From Neorhizobium huautlense (GTDB lineage Bacteria > Pseudomonadota > Alphaproteobacteria > Rhizobiales > Rhizobiaceae): 64,000 nucleotides of DNA. The notes beneath the pieces were generated by a model. It made no database searches, was not told where the DNA came from, and worked only from the letters and a program-made list of their open reading frames with translations. The position numbers were made by a program, and so were the translations under genes. This document shows positions 1 through 8,126 of the stretch, in pieces (within the stretch, counting starts at the first letter, position 1; each line of letters opens with the position of its first letter). Location: contig NZ_JAUSRF010000003.1 in assembly GCF_030811685.1 (NCBI RefSeq), positions 348,303-412,302 of the forward strand, written 5' to 3'.

Positions 1-393
1 CTGCCGCGAACCGGTGAAACGGATGCGCTCGATCGCATAGGCGCCGAGCACCGAGGCGACCAGCGACAGCGCCGTGGAGCCGACCGCCACCAGCATCGTG
101 TTCCATAGCCAGCCCGGATAGGAGGTCTCGAAGAACAGGTATTTGATATGGTCGAGCGTGGCGCCGACCACCCAGAACGGGCTGTAATTGTTGTAGTCGG
201 TCAGCTGGTCGTTGGGTTTCACCGCGGTGATCGCCATCCAGTAGAACGGGAACAGCAGTACGAAGGTGAAGACCGCCATCGGCAGGTAGAGCGTCACGAC
301 GCGGCGCGGCAGACGGTTGAGATAGCTCATACCCTCGGCATTGTCGGTCAGGACGGTATCAGTCGGGCGAGTAGTCGTGGTTTGCGTGTTCAT
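1..393 (-). CDS. Sugar ABC transporter permease, MalG type (C-terminus beyond window)
   Basis: The inner-membrane permease of a carbohydrate ABC importer; 131 codons are visible and the reading frame is still open at base 1. The ATG is at 391-393, and the protein opens with a Thr-rich cytoplasmic stretch and then a hydrophobic first membrane segment (about residues 35-52) containing FPFYWM, typical of the MalG/AraQ (BPD_transp_1) subfamily. It follows the MalF-like permease gene by 13 bases, so the two form the usual heterodimer encoded last in the operon ATPase - binding protein - MalF-like - MalG-like. The EAA loop that contacts the ATPase lies outside the window. The substrate cannot be read from the permease. 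Confidence 0.9.
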   Translation of the reverse strand, partial: MNTQTTTTRPTDTVLTDNAEGMSYLNRLPRRVVTLYLPMAVFTFVLLFPFYWMAITAVKPNDQLTDYNNYSPFWVVGATLDHIKYLFFETSYPGWLWNTMLVAVGSTALSLVASVLGAYAIERIRFTGSRQ

Positions 394-406
394 CGGTCTA
401 TCCCCC

Positions 407-1339
407 TCAATCCTGTCCGCCCTGCTGCCATTTGCGGCGTTGCAGGCCAAAGAAGCTGAACATGATGGCGGCGAGCAGGAAGGGCACCATGGCAACGGCG
501 ATCGCTGCACCTTCGCCCAGCTGGCCGCCGGGAATGCCGCGCTGGAAGGACAAGGTCGCCATCAGATGTGTGGCATTGACCGGGCCGCCCTTGGTCAGCA
601 CGTAGATGAGCTGGAAATCGGTGAAGGTGAACAGCACCGAAAAGGTCATGACCACGGCGATGATCGGGGTGAGCATCGGCAGGGTGACATAGCGAAAGCG
701 TTGCCATCCGCTGGCGCCATCGAGTGAGGCAGCCTCCTGCAACGAGGCGGGAATGGTCTGCAACCCGGCAAGCAGCGAGATCGCCACGAAGGGGATGCCG
801 CGCCAGACATTGGCCAGGATCACCGAGATGCGGGCATTGGTGGCATCGCCGAGAAAGTTGATCGGGCTTTCGATCATGCCCATCTGCATCAGCGACCATG
901 AGATGATCGAAAACTGTGCGTCATAGATCCACCAGAAAGCGAGCGCAGACAGCACGGTCGGCACCACCCAGGGCAGGAGGATGATGGCGCGGAAGAAGGA
1001 TTTGAACGGCAGATGCTGGTTCAAAAGCAGCGCCAGCCAGAGGCCGAGCGCAAATTTCAGCACCGAGGCGACAAAGGTGTAAAGCACGGTGTTGAACACC
1101 GACAGCCAGAACACGTCGTCTTCCATCAGGAACTGGTAGTTTTCCAGCCCGATGAAAATGCCGTCGCGGCCGATGCGGGTATCGGTGAAACCGAGCCAGA
1201 CGCCTAATCCCAGCGGGTAGGTGAGAAAGCACAAAAGAAAGATCGCCGCCGGCAGCATGAACAGGGCGCCGAGCACATTGTTGTTCTGCAAGAGCGAGGT
1301 GAATGGCCCCCGCGTTTCCTTGGTAATCACCGTCGCCAT
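407..1339 (-). CDS. Sugar ABC transporter permease, MalF type
   Basis: A 310-residue inner-membrane permease, normal length for the short MalF/UgpA-type subunits. It has about six hydrophobic segments, starting near residue 25 (LGALFMLPAAIFLLCFLTYP). The cytoplasmic EAA loop is visible near residues 202-221 (EAASLDGASGWQRF followed by LPML), the docking site for the ATPase. The start ATG at 1337-1339 is preceded by a GGAGG-like site. The gene lies 91 bases downstream of the binding-protein gene and 13 bases upstream of the MalG partner. The EAA motif and context make the family certain; the sugar carried is unknown. Confidence 0.93.
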   Translation of the reverse strand: MATVITKETRGPFTSLLQNNNVLGALFMLPAAIFLLCFLTYPLGLGVWLGFTDTRIGRDGIFIGLENYQFLMEDDVFWLSVFNTVLYTFVASVLKFALGLWLALLLNQHLPFKSFFRAIILLPWVVPTVLSALAFWWIYDAQFSIISWSLMQMGMIESPINFLGDATNARISVILANVWRGIPFVAISLLAGLQTIPASLQEAASLDGASGWQRFRYVTLPMLTPIIAVVMTFSVLFTFTDFQLIYVLTKGGPVNATHLMATLSFQRGIPGGQLGEGAAIAVAMVPFLLAAIMFSFFGLQRRKWQQGGQD

Positions 1340-1430
1340 GACAAACCTCCTGATAGGGCCTCCAGATCAGCGATGGCGACACGCCGACCTTTGGAGGTTT
1401 CGGCGTGCCGCGTGACGTCATGTGGTCAGG

Positions 1431-2735
1431 TCAGACGCGGTAATAACGGTTGGCCCGGCGTTCGGCCTCCTTCATGGCGTCTTCCGGCGAACGCTGGCCG
1501 GTGACGGCGGCAGCAAACATGTCGACCAGAACGTAATCCGCCATGGTGGCGGCCGAGGCGTAACCGAGCGGGCCGGCATAACCGTTCGGGCGCAGGGTTT
1601 CGGACGCACGCGAATAGGGCGCGTGGATCGGGTCGGCGGTCCAGATCGGGTTGGACGCGAAAGATTTGAGTGCCTGGCAGCAATAGGCACTGGAGCCGGT
1701 CAGCCACGCATTCATCTGGTCGGCTTCCATCATGAACTTGATATAGGCCTTGGCCGCCTCCGGGTATTTGGTGTGCTTGAACAGCAGCAGCGAACTCGTC
1801 TGGTGCAGTTCCACGCTCTTGCCGACCGGGCCGATCGGGAAATTGGTGGTGCGGATGTCGGCAGCAATTTCCGCCAGTTTCGGGTCGCCCTTGGCGGTGT
1901 AATAGACCGAAACGCCGTTGGCGATCAGCGACACCTGTCCGGCGAGGAAGGCGCGGTTGTTGTTGACGTCCTGCCAGCTTTCCGTGCCCGGAATGAAGGT
2001 AGCGTAAAGCTCCTTGGCGTAGTTGATCGCGGCCAGCGTTTCCGGGCTGTTGATCGTCACCTTACCCTCGGCATCCACCATCTGCGCGCCGTGGCTCCAA
2101 AGCAGCCAATGCGCATAGTTGTTGCCGTCACCGACGGCCTTGCCGTGCGGGAAGCCGGCCGGCGTGCCCTTGGCCTTCATCGCCTTGCACAGTTCCAGGA
2201 AGCCGGCCGTATCCTTCGGGAATTCGCTGAATCCCGCGGCCTTCATATGGCTGTCGCGGTAAACCACGGCATTGCCGATGGCGGCGAGCGGCATGGCAAT
2301 GAACTGGTCGCCACGAGCGGCGTAACCGCGCATGCCGTCATACCAGCCACCGTATTTGCCGCCGAGATAATTGGCGAGTTCAGTCAGATCCACCAGCTTG
2401 TCCGGATACTGGTGGGCATCGTCGAACCAGCACATCACGAGGTCTGGCCCGGAGCCGACATTGGCGGCAACGGCGGCCTTGGGGCGGATATCCTCCCAGC
2501 TTTCCTTGTCGACACGGACTTCGACGCCGGTCGCCTCGGTGAACTTTTTGGTATTGGCAAGCCAGGCGTCTTCATCGCCCTTCACAAACGGCGTCCAGCG
2601 CAAGAGCCGAAGGGTTGCACCGCTCTCCGGTTTGTAGGCCGGTTCGGCCTGCGCAAATGTGGGGCGGATGCCAAGACCGGCGACACCGGCGGTGGCGGCG
2701 GTTGCTGCGAGAAAGTCACGTCTTCTGATCGTCAT
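1431..2735 (-). CDS. Extracellular sugar-binding protein with Tat-type signal
   Basis: Periplasmic binding protein (SBP type 1, MalE-like cluster) delivering substrate to the adjacent permeases. The first 29 residues form a twin-arginine-like signal (RRRDFLAAT followed by an Ala-rich hydrophobic run ending ...TFAQ), so it may be exported folded. An upstream in-frame ATG exists, but the start at 2733-2735 is preferred: it has GGAGGAGG eight bases ahead and gives the signal peptide directly at the N-terminus. The mature protein is about 405 residues, usual for the family. Context with an aldolase and two dehydrogenases suggests a monosaccharide or sugar acid, which is inference. Confidence 0.93.
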   Translation of the reverse strand: MTIRRRDFLAATAATAGVAGLGIRPTFAQAEPAYKPESGATLRLLRWTPFVKGDEDAWLANTKKFTEATGVEVRVDKESWEDIRPKAAVAANVGSGPDLVMCWFDDAHQYPDKLVDLTELANYLGGKYGGWYDGMRGYAARGDQFIAMPLAAIGNAVVYRDSHMKAAGFSEFPKDTAGFLELCKAMKAKGTPAGFPHGKAVGDGNNYAHWLLWSHGAQMVDAEGKVTINSPETLAAINYAKELYATFIPGTESWQDVNNNRAFLAGQVSLIANGVSVYYTAKGDPKLAEIAADIRTTNFPIGPVGKSVELHQTSSLLLFKHTKYPEAAKAYIKFMMEADQMNAWLTGSSAYCCQALKSFASNPIWTADPIHAPYSRASETLRPNGYAGPLGYASAATMADYVLVDMFAAAVTGQRSPEDAMKEAERRANRYYRV

Positions 2736-2888
2736 GATATTCCTCCTCCAAAATGCGGGAAAGGCTCCCCGGCATTCACTCTCCCGCTTGGTGAATGGCG
2801 GCCATTGCATTCTCGTTTTGCAGAATGCGCCGACGGGGATGATGAAACGGGAAGGCTCCTCTTCCTGCCTGTTGCCATCCGCGCGGTA

Positions 2889-3956
2889 TCAGTCGGTCAG
2901 TCTCTTGCCGCCCTCTGCGTCGAAGAGATGAACTTTAGCGGCGTCGATCGAGACGCGCAGGTCTTCGCCCGGCTTTGCGCTGACGCGCTCGCGAAAAACG
3001 CAATTGGCGTCGATGCCGCCGAGCCGCACCATCAGATGCGTTTCATAACCGGTCGGTTCGATCACGACGATCTCGACGGGCATGCCGTCGGCGTCGAGCG
3101 AAATATATTCAGGACGCAGGCCGTAAACGAGATCGCGGCCAACGGCTTCTGCCGGGGCATTGGCGACCGGCAGAATGGTGCCGTCAGTGGCGATGAAACG
3201 GCTGCGATCCTGCGGATCGAGTTTTCCCTTGATCATGTTCATGGCCGGCGAGCCGATGAAACCGGCGACAAAAAGGTTGGCCGGCTGGTCGTAAAGGTCC
3301 AGCGGGCTGCCGACCTGCTCGACAATGCCGTCATGCATGACGACGATCTTGTCGGCCATGGTCATCGCCTCGATCTGGTCGTGCGTGACGTAGACCGTGG
3401 TGGTCTTCAGCCGCTGGTGCAGTTCCTTGATTTCCGCGCGCATGGCGACACGAAGCTTGGCGTCGAGGTTGGAGAGCGGCTCGTCGAAAAGAAACACCTT
3501 TGGATCGCGCACAATGGCGCGGCCCATGGCGACACGCTGGCGCTGGCCGCCGGAAAGCTGGCGTGGATACCGTTCCAGCAGCTTGTCGAGACCCAGAATG
3601 CCGGCGGCATATTTGACGCGCTTGTCGGCTTCCGCCTTCGGTGCCTTGTTGAGCATCAGCGAAAACGCCATGTTCTGCTCGACCGTCATATGCGGATAAA
3701 GCGCATAGTTCTGGAACACCATGGCAATGTCGCGTTCCTTGGGCGGCAGCGTGTTGACCACCTTGCCGCCAATGCTGATCTCGCCGCCGGAAATGTTTTC
3801 CAAGCCTGCCAGCATGCGCAGCAGCGTGGATTTTCCGCAGCCGGAGGGCCCGACAAGGATGACGAATTCGCCATCGGCGATTTCGATGTCCACACCCTTG
3901 ATGACCGGAAATGCGCCGAACGATTTGCGGACATCGGTGAATTGAACGTCTGCCAT
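2889..3956 (-). CDS. Sugar ABC transporter ATP-binding protein, UgpC/MalK family
   Basis: A 355-residue cytoplasmic ATPase energising the importer. The Walker A motif GPSGCGKST lies near residues 37-45, the Q-loop in [12 protein letters not shown], the ABC signature LSGGQRQR near 134-141, Walker B VFLFDEP followed by the D-loop SNLDAKL, and the switch His in YVTHDQ. The C-terminal 110 residues form the MalK regulatory OB-fold (TOBE). Length and motifs are intact. It is the first gene of the transporter set and follows the two dehydrogenase genes by 64 bases, so all six genes may be co-transcribed. Confidence 0.95.
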   Translation of the reverse strand: MADVQFTDVRKSFGAFPVIKGVDIEIADGEFVILVGPSGCGKSTLLRMLAGLENISGGEISIGGKVVNTLPPKERDIAMVFQNYALYPHMTVEQNMAFSLMLNKAPKAEADKRVKYAAGILGLDKLLERYPRQLSGGQRQRVAMGRAIVRDPKVFLFDEPLSNLDAKLRVAMRAEIKELHQRLKTTTVYVTHDQIEAMTMADKIVVMHDGIVEQVGSPLDLYDQPANLFVAGFIGSPAMNMIKGKLDPQDRSRFIATDGTILPVANAPAEAVGRDLVYGLRPEYISLDADGMPVEIVVIEPTGYETHLMVRLGGIDANCVFRERVSAKPGEDLRVSIDAAKVHLFDAEGGKRLTD

Positions 3957-4020
3957 GCTCCCTCCCTGGGTATTTTACGAATTCCTGTCTTGCTGCTGCA
4001 TGCGATCGTTGGCGGATGGA

Positions 4021-4791
4021 TCAGCCGCGTCCGACAAAGGGCATTTTTGTCGCCATCACCGTCATCGTCAGCACATTGGCATCGAGCGGCAGGCTCGCCA
4101 TGTAGGTGACGGCATTGGCGATATGACTGGCATCGATGGTCGGCTCGATGGCGATCTCGCCATTGGCCTGCGCCACGCCCTTCGCCATTTTGCGGGTCAT
4201 CTCGGTCGAGGCATTGCCGATATCGATCTGACCGCAAGCGATGTCGAAATGCCGACCGTCTAACGCAGTCGATTTGGTAAGGCCGGTGATGGCGTGTTTG
4301 GTGGCGGTATAAGGTGCCGTATTGGGGCGCGGCGTGGTGGCTGAAATCGAGCCGTTGTTGATGATACGACCGCCGCGGGGATTTTGCGCCTTCATCATGC
4401 GAAAAGCCTGCTGGGTGCAGAGAAACGCACCGGTGAGGTTGGCGGCGACGATGGCGTTCCAGTCTTCGAAGGAGAGTTCTTCCATCGGCACGTTGGGCAC
4501 GTTGATACCGGCATTGTTCACCAGAAGGTCAAGCCGGCCGTATTTTTCGGAAATCCTGTCGAACAGTGCACGCACCGAGGCGGGGTCGCCGACATCGGCG
4601 GAAACGGCCAGAAACTCGGCTCCGGTTTCATTCGCCAATTCTGTCGCTGCTGAATTCAGCACATCCTCGCGGCGACCGGAGATGACCACGGTGTAGCCTG
4701 CACCGCCGAGCGCCTTGGCAATCGCCCGCCCGACACCGGTGCCGCCACCCGTGACCAATGCGATCTGTCCGTTTTTATCCGCCAATGTCAT
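4021..4791 (-). CDS. Short-chain dehydrogenase/reductase
   Basis: A 256-residue classical SDR oxidoreductase. The NAD(P)-binding TGGGTGVG motif is near residue 14, NNAG near 90, and the catalytic Ser (NGSIS) and YTATK near 150. The start at 4789-4791 is chosen because it gives the standard SDR N-terminus and overlaps the stop of the upstream epimerase gene by four bases (ATGA), implying translational coupling. Together with that partner, the divergent aldolase and the D-lactate dehydrogenase, it probably oxidises a sugar or sugar acid during catabolism. The exact substrate is not visible. Confidence 0.9.
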   Translation of the reverse strand: MTLADKNGQIALVTGGGTGVGRAIAKALGGAGYTVVISGRREDVLNSAATELANETGAEFLAVSADVGDPASVRALFDRISEKYGRLDLLVNNAGINVPNVPMEELSFEDWNAIVAANLTGAFLCTQQAFRMMKAQNPRGGRIINNGSISATTPRPNTAPYTATKHAITGLTKSTALDGRHFDIACGQIDIGNASTEMTRKMAKGVAQANGEIAIEPTIDASHIANAVTYMASLPLDANVLTMTVMATKMPFVGRG

Positions 4792-5774
4792 GCAATCCTG
4801 CCTTCCAACTCGTCTTCGATATGCGCCTGCACGATGTCTTCGAAATTCGTTTCCGCCTTGAAACCGAGCGAAGAGGCTCGTCGTGCATCGAACTGCGTGG
4901 CCCAACCGGCGACGATGCGCTCGATTACCGGATCCGGTTCGCGGCGGATCAGCGCCACCGCCTTGTCACCAGCCACACGGCGCAGCGCCTCTATCTCATC
5001 AGCGACGAGAGCCGAAAGCCCCGGCATGGTCAGGTTTCTGCGCGGTCCGATTTTCTGGCTGTCGATCGTTGCCGCATGCACGAAAAAGCCGACCGCCGAG
5101 CGCGGGCTGGCGAACCAGTGGCGCACCTGATCGCTGACCGGCAGGATGGCCGGTTGGCCGATCAACGGCTCGCGCAGAATGTTGGAAAAGAAGCCCGAGG
5201 CTGCCTTGTTCGGCGCACCGGGTCGCACGCAGATGGTCGGTAGACGGATGCCGATGCCATCGAAAATGCCGCGACGGGAATAATCGGCGAGCAGCAGTTC
5301 GGCGATCGCCTTCTGGGTGCCGTAACTGGTCAACGGTGTGGTGAAGAAATCGTCCGGGATGATGTCCGGGAAGGGCGTGCCGAACACGGCGATGGACGAC
5401 GCGAAGATGAAACGCGGAACGTAATGCTCCTTCAGGCCTTCACGGCGGATCGCCTCAAACAGGGCGCGTGTGCCGTCGAGATTGACGGAATATCCCTTGT
5501 CGAAATCGGCTTCCGCCTCGCCGGAAACGATGGCGGCGAGGTGAAAGATCAGGTCGGGACGCGTGGCGATCAGTTTCGGGGCTATGGTCGCATCGGCCAG
5601 ATCCGCCGTCTGCGCGTTAGTGATGGATTGCAGTGCTGCCGGAACCGGCGGCTGGAAGGCATCCACCAGCGTCAGCCGGGTGATCTCGCCACCCAGAACC
5701 TGCGGGCTCGATGCAATTCGTTCAGTGAGCTTGCGACCGACCATGCCTGCCGCGCCCAGAATCATTACATGCAT
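4788..5774 (-). CDS. NAD-dependent epimerase/dehydratase, DenD-like
   Basis: A 328-residue extended SDR. The Rossmann motif [10 protein letters not shown] is at residues 6-15 and the catalytic YGTQK lies mid-protein. The overall pattern resembles D-erythronate dehydrogenase (DenD) and related Gne-like extended SDRs that oxidise C2 of sugar acids. The start at 5772-5774 has GGAGG about nine bases upstream; an upstream extension of 30 residues lacks family similarity. It is the first gene of the minus-strand arm of this regulon and faces the LacI gene across 503 bases. DenD-like is a family impression; the true substrate may be another aldonate. Confidence 0.82.
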   Translation of the reverse strand: MHVMILGAAGMVGRKLTERIASSPQVLGGEITRLTLVDAFQPPVPAALQSITNAQTADLADATIAPKLIATRPDLIFHLAAIVSGEAEADFDKGYSVNLDGTRALFEAIRREGLKEHYVPRFIFASSIAVFGTPFPDIIPDDFFTTPLTSYGTQKAIAELLLADYSRRGIFDGIGIRLPTICVRPGAPNKAASGFFSNILREPLIGQPAILPVSDQVRHWFASPRSAVGFFVHAATIDSQKIGPRRNLTMPGLSALVADEIEALRRVAGDKAVALIRREPDPVIERIVAGWATQFDARRASSLGFKAETNFEDIVQAHIEDELEGRIA

Positions 5775-6277
5775 TCCGGCTTCTCCTCCCAGTGTCGCCT
5801 CAATGTCATCGTCGATCTTTTCGCCGCGTGGTTCGCTCCTCGTTTCAAACCACGTGGCATTCATGCGGCCATGGATAATGCTCCCTGGGCTCCCGGTGCT
5901 TCCTGCAACCTGTGGGTCATCCTAGCATGCACGAACGGGGGCAGGGTGCAATCGGACGAATGTCGGATTGCACCGGTGCCGGCAGCCGCCCGCGCCGGTG
6001 CGCGCACCATCTCTCTCACGCAAGACATGCATGTGGAATTGGCGCGGCGAACAGCCCGCGCGGCAGTCATGATCGTCGATTTTTCGGTATCCTGCACGGC
6101 GCTTCCTCCCCAGGAGCCACACAAGTTTCGGCACCTGATAACGGTACCGGTATCGGTAACATGGGCGATTTTTTTGGTTTATGTCAAGCGCGGACGGTTT
6201 TCCTTCGATCACAAACGCCCTATGACTATCTCAGCCGCTCACGATGCGGCCTCTGGAATTTCGGGGATCCTTTCGGG
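5775..6277. other. Divergent control region of the sugar regulon
   Basis: 503 bases between the DenD-like gene and the LacI gene, with no convincing gene. Open frames here lack ribosome sites and recognisable protein. It holds the palindrome described at 6137-6160 and should contain both divergent promoters; no clear -35/-10 pair could be singled out by eye. Confidence 0.6.
6137..6160. promoter_or_regulatory. Candidate LacI-family operator
   Basis: A 24-base palindrome centred on CG (core CGGTACCGGTATCG), with 9 of 12 positions pairing per half; a central CG is typical of LacI-family operators. It sits 117 bases before the LacI start and about 360 bases before the divergent dehydrogenase. 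The core also reads as three tandem CGGTAN units, so the exact half-site boundary is uncertain. Confidence 0.5.
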
Positions 6278-7279
6278 ATGCGCAGATCCACTCTGGAAGA
6301 AGTTGCAGCACTCGCCGGCGTCAGCAAGATGACGGCGTCGCGGGCGTTGCGCGGTGCTTCCGATGTCGCGCATGATACCCGTGAACGGGTTCGAAAAGCG
6401 GCCGAAAAGTTGAGTTATGTCGGCAACCGGCTGGCGCTTTCCCTTTCGTCACAGCGCACCAATCTTGTCGCGGTGGTCGTGCCCAGCATGTCCAATACCG
6501 TGTTCCCGGAGGTGCTGTCGGGCATCAATGCGGGGCTGGTGGGGTCCGGCATGCAGGCGGTTTTCGGTATCTCCGATTACGATGAAGAAAAAGAGCGCGA
6601 GATCATTCGCGACATGCTGTCCTGGCAGCCATCGGCGATCATCGTGACCGGGCTCGATCAGCCGGACGATACCGTCGCCATGCTGAAAAGCGCGGGAATT
6701 CCTATCATCCAGCTGATGGATCTCGATGGCACGCCGGTGGATTTTAATGTCGGCCTGTCACACGGAGAGGCCGGTCGCGACATGGCGGTGGCACTGTTGG
6801 CGGCGGGGCGCCGAAAGATCGCCTATGTCGGCAGCGCCCTTGAAAAGGATCTTCGCGCGGTGAAGCGCATGACCGCGTTCGCGGGTGTGCTGGCCGCCCA
6901 GGGGCTGTCCTTCGTGGCGGAGCAGGTGGATGACGGTTTTTCGTCTATCGCGCGTGGCAAGCGGCTGACCGCCCGGCTGCTGGCATCGAACCCGGATATC
7001 GATTGTATCTATTATTCCAATGATGACATGGCGGCTGGCGGTTTGTTCTGTTGCATGGAAATGGGCATTCCGGTGCCCTCGCAGATCGTGCTTGCCGGCT
7101 TCAACGGTCTCGACCTGACCGAGGCACTGCCGGCACCGATCGCGACCAGCAAATCCCCGCGCCGGGCAATGGGAGAGGCCGCGGCACGGCTGATCACCGA
7201 CATCATGCGAAATGCCAGCGAAACAGGCCCCAAGACGATTGTGTTCAAGCCGCCGATCACGGGGCTGAGGACGGTCTGA
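6278..7279 (+). CDS. LacI-family transcriptional regulator
   Basis: A 333-residue repressor. The N-terminal helix-turn-helix is plain (TLEEVAALAGVSKMTASRALRG, residues 4-25), followed by a hinge helix (LSLSSQRTN) and a periplasmic-binding-protein-like effector domain. A much longer frame extends upstream, but the start at 6278 places the DNA-binding domain at the N-terminus as in all LacI proteins. It is the first gene of the plus-strand arm and is followed after 44 bases by the aldolase. It likely senses the imported sugar or an intermediate and represses both arms through the palindrome at 6137-6160. Confidence 0.93.
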   Translation: MRRSTLEEVAALAGVSKMTASRALRGASDVAHDTRERVRKAAEKLSYVGNRLALSLSSQRTNLVAVVVPSMSNTVFPEVLSGINAGLVGSGMQAVFGISDYDEEKEREIIRDMLSWQPSAIIVTGLDQPDDTVAMLKSAGIPIIQLMDLDGTPVDFNVGLSHGEAGRDMAVALLAAGRRKIAYVGSALEKDLRAVKRMTAFAGVLAAQGLSFVAEQVDDGFSSIARGKRLTARLLASNPDIDCIYYSNDDMAAGGLFCCMEMGIPVPSQIVLAGFNGLDLTEALPAPIATSKSPRRAMGEAAARLITDIMRNASETGPKTIVFKPPITGLRTV

Positions 7280-7323
7280 TCGGAGGTGTTCATGCACGAA
7301 ATTCGAGGAGTGACGGGAGCGAC

Positions 7324-8112
7324 ATGAGCGAGAATAAGTTCAAGACGGCCATTGGAAGCGGACAGCAGCAGATCGGGCTTTGGCTCTCTACCGGCGAGGC
7401 TGTCGTCGCCGATATCGTCGGCCGCACCGGTTTCGACTGGCTGGTGATCGATGGCGAGCATGGGCCGAACGATCTGCGCAGCATCATGCGGCAGCTGCAG
7501 GTTCTGGATGGGTTGCCGGTCGAGCCGGTGGTGCGGCCGCCGGTCGGATCCAAATGGATGATCAAGCAATTGCTCGATATCGGTGCCCGCACGCTACTGA
7601 TCCCGATGGTCAATACGCCGGAAGAGGCGGCCGAATGCGTGCGCTCCGTGCGTTATCCCCCAAACGGTGATCGTGGCATGGGCGCGATTGTCGCGCGAGC
7701 ATCACGTTACGGCACGGTGAGCGATTATGCCGCGCAGGCCAGCGACGAGATCTGCCTTCTGGTTCAAGTCGAAACGAAGGAAGCGCTGGAAAACCTTGAA
7801 GCCATTGCAAAAACCGATGGTGTCGACGGTGTATTCATCGGCCCGGCCGATCTTTCTGCGGATATCGGAAAGCCGCTGAAAAGCGACGAGGTTCTGTCGG
7901 CGATCGATCAGGCGATCGAAACCATCGTTGCTGCCGGCAAACCGGCCGGCATCCTCACCTTCGACGAGGAACTGAACCGCCGCTTCATCGCCAGGGGTGC
8001 GAGCTTCGTGGCGGTCGGTGCCGATGTTACCGTGCTTCTGACGACGCTGGCTTCGCTTTCGGGGCGCTACAAGAATGGTGGGGCCGAGCCCATGAAAGTC
8101 ACCAGTTATTGA
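7324..8112 (+). CDS. HpcH/HpaI-family class II aldolase
   Basis: A 262-residue cytoplasmic aldolase of the HpaI/GarL/RhmA family, which cleaves 2-keto-3-deoxy acids to pyruvate plus an aldehyde with a divalent metal. Visible signatures are GLWLSTG near the start, DWLVIDGEHGPND (catalytic His and Asp region), a central Q-V-E-T stretch (metal Glu), and GVFIGPADLSADIG (metal Asp). The ATG at 7324 gives the standard family N-terminus; an upstream frame overlaps the regulator gene and is rejected. It lies between the regulator and a D-lactate dehydrogenase, which suggests that the aldehyde product feeds D-lactate. Confidence 0.9.
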   Translation: MSENKFKTAIGSGQQQIGLWLSTGEAVVADIVGRTGFDWLVIDGEHGPNDLRSIMRQLQVLDGLPVEPVVRPPVGSKWMIKQLLDIGARTLLIPMVNTPEEAAECVRSVRYPPNGDRGMGAIVARASRYGTVSDYAAQASDEICLLVQVETKEALENLEAIAKTDGVDGVFIGPADLSADIGKPLKSDEVLSAIDQAIETIVAAGKPAGILTFDEELNRRFIARGASFVAVGADVTVLLTTLASLSGRYKNGGAEPMKVTSY

Positions 8113-8126
8113 GGGCAGGGAAGGGA

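Noticed and set aside
1422..4109. An 895-codon plus-strand open frame across the binding-protein and ATPase genes
   Set aside because: It is antisense to two well-identified minus-strand genes, its residues resemble nothing, and the length is explained by high-GC codon bias leaving few stops.
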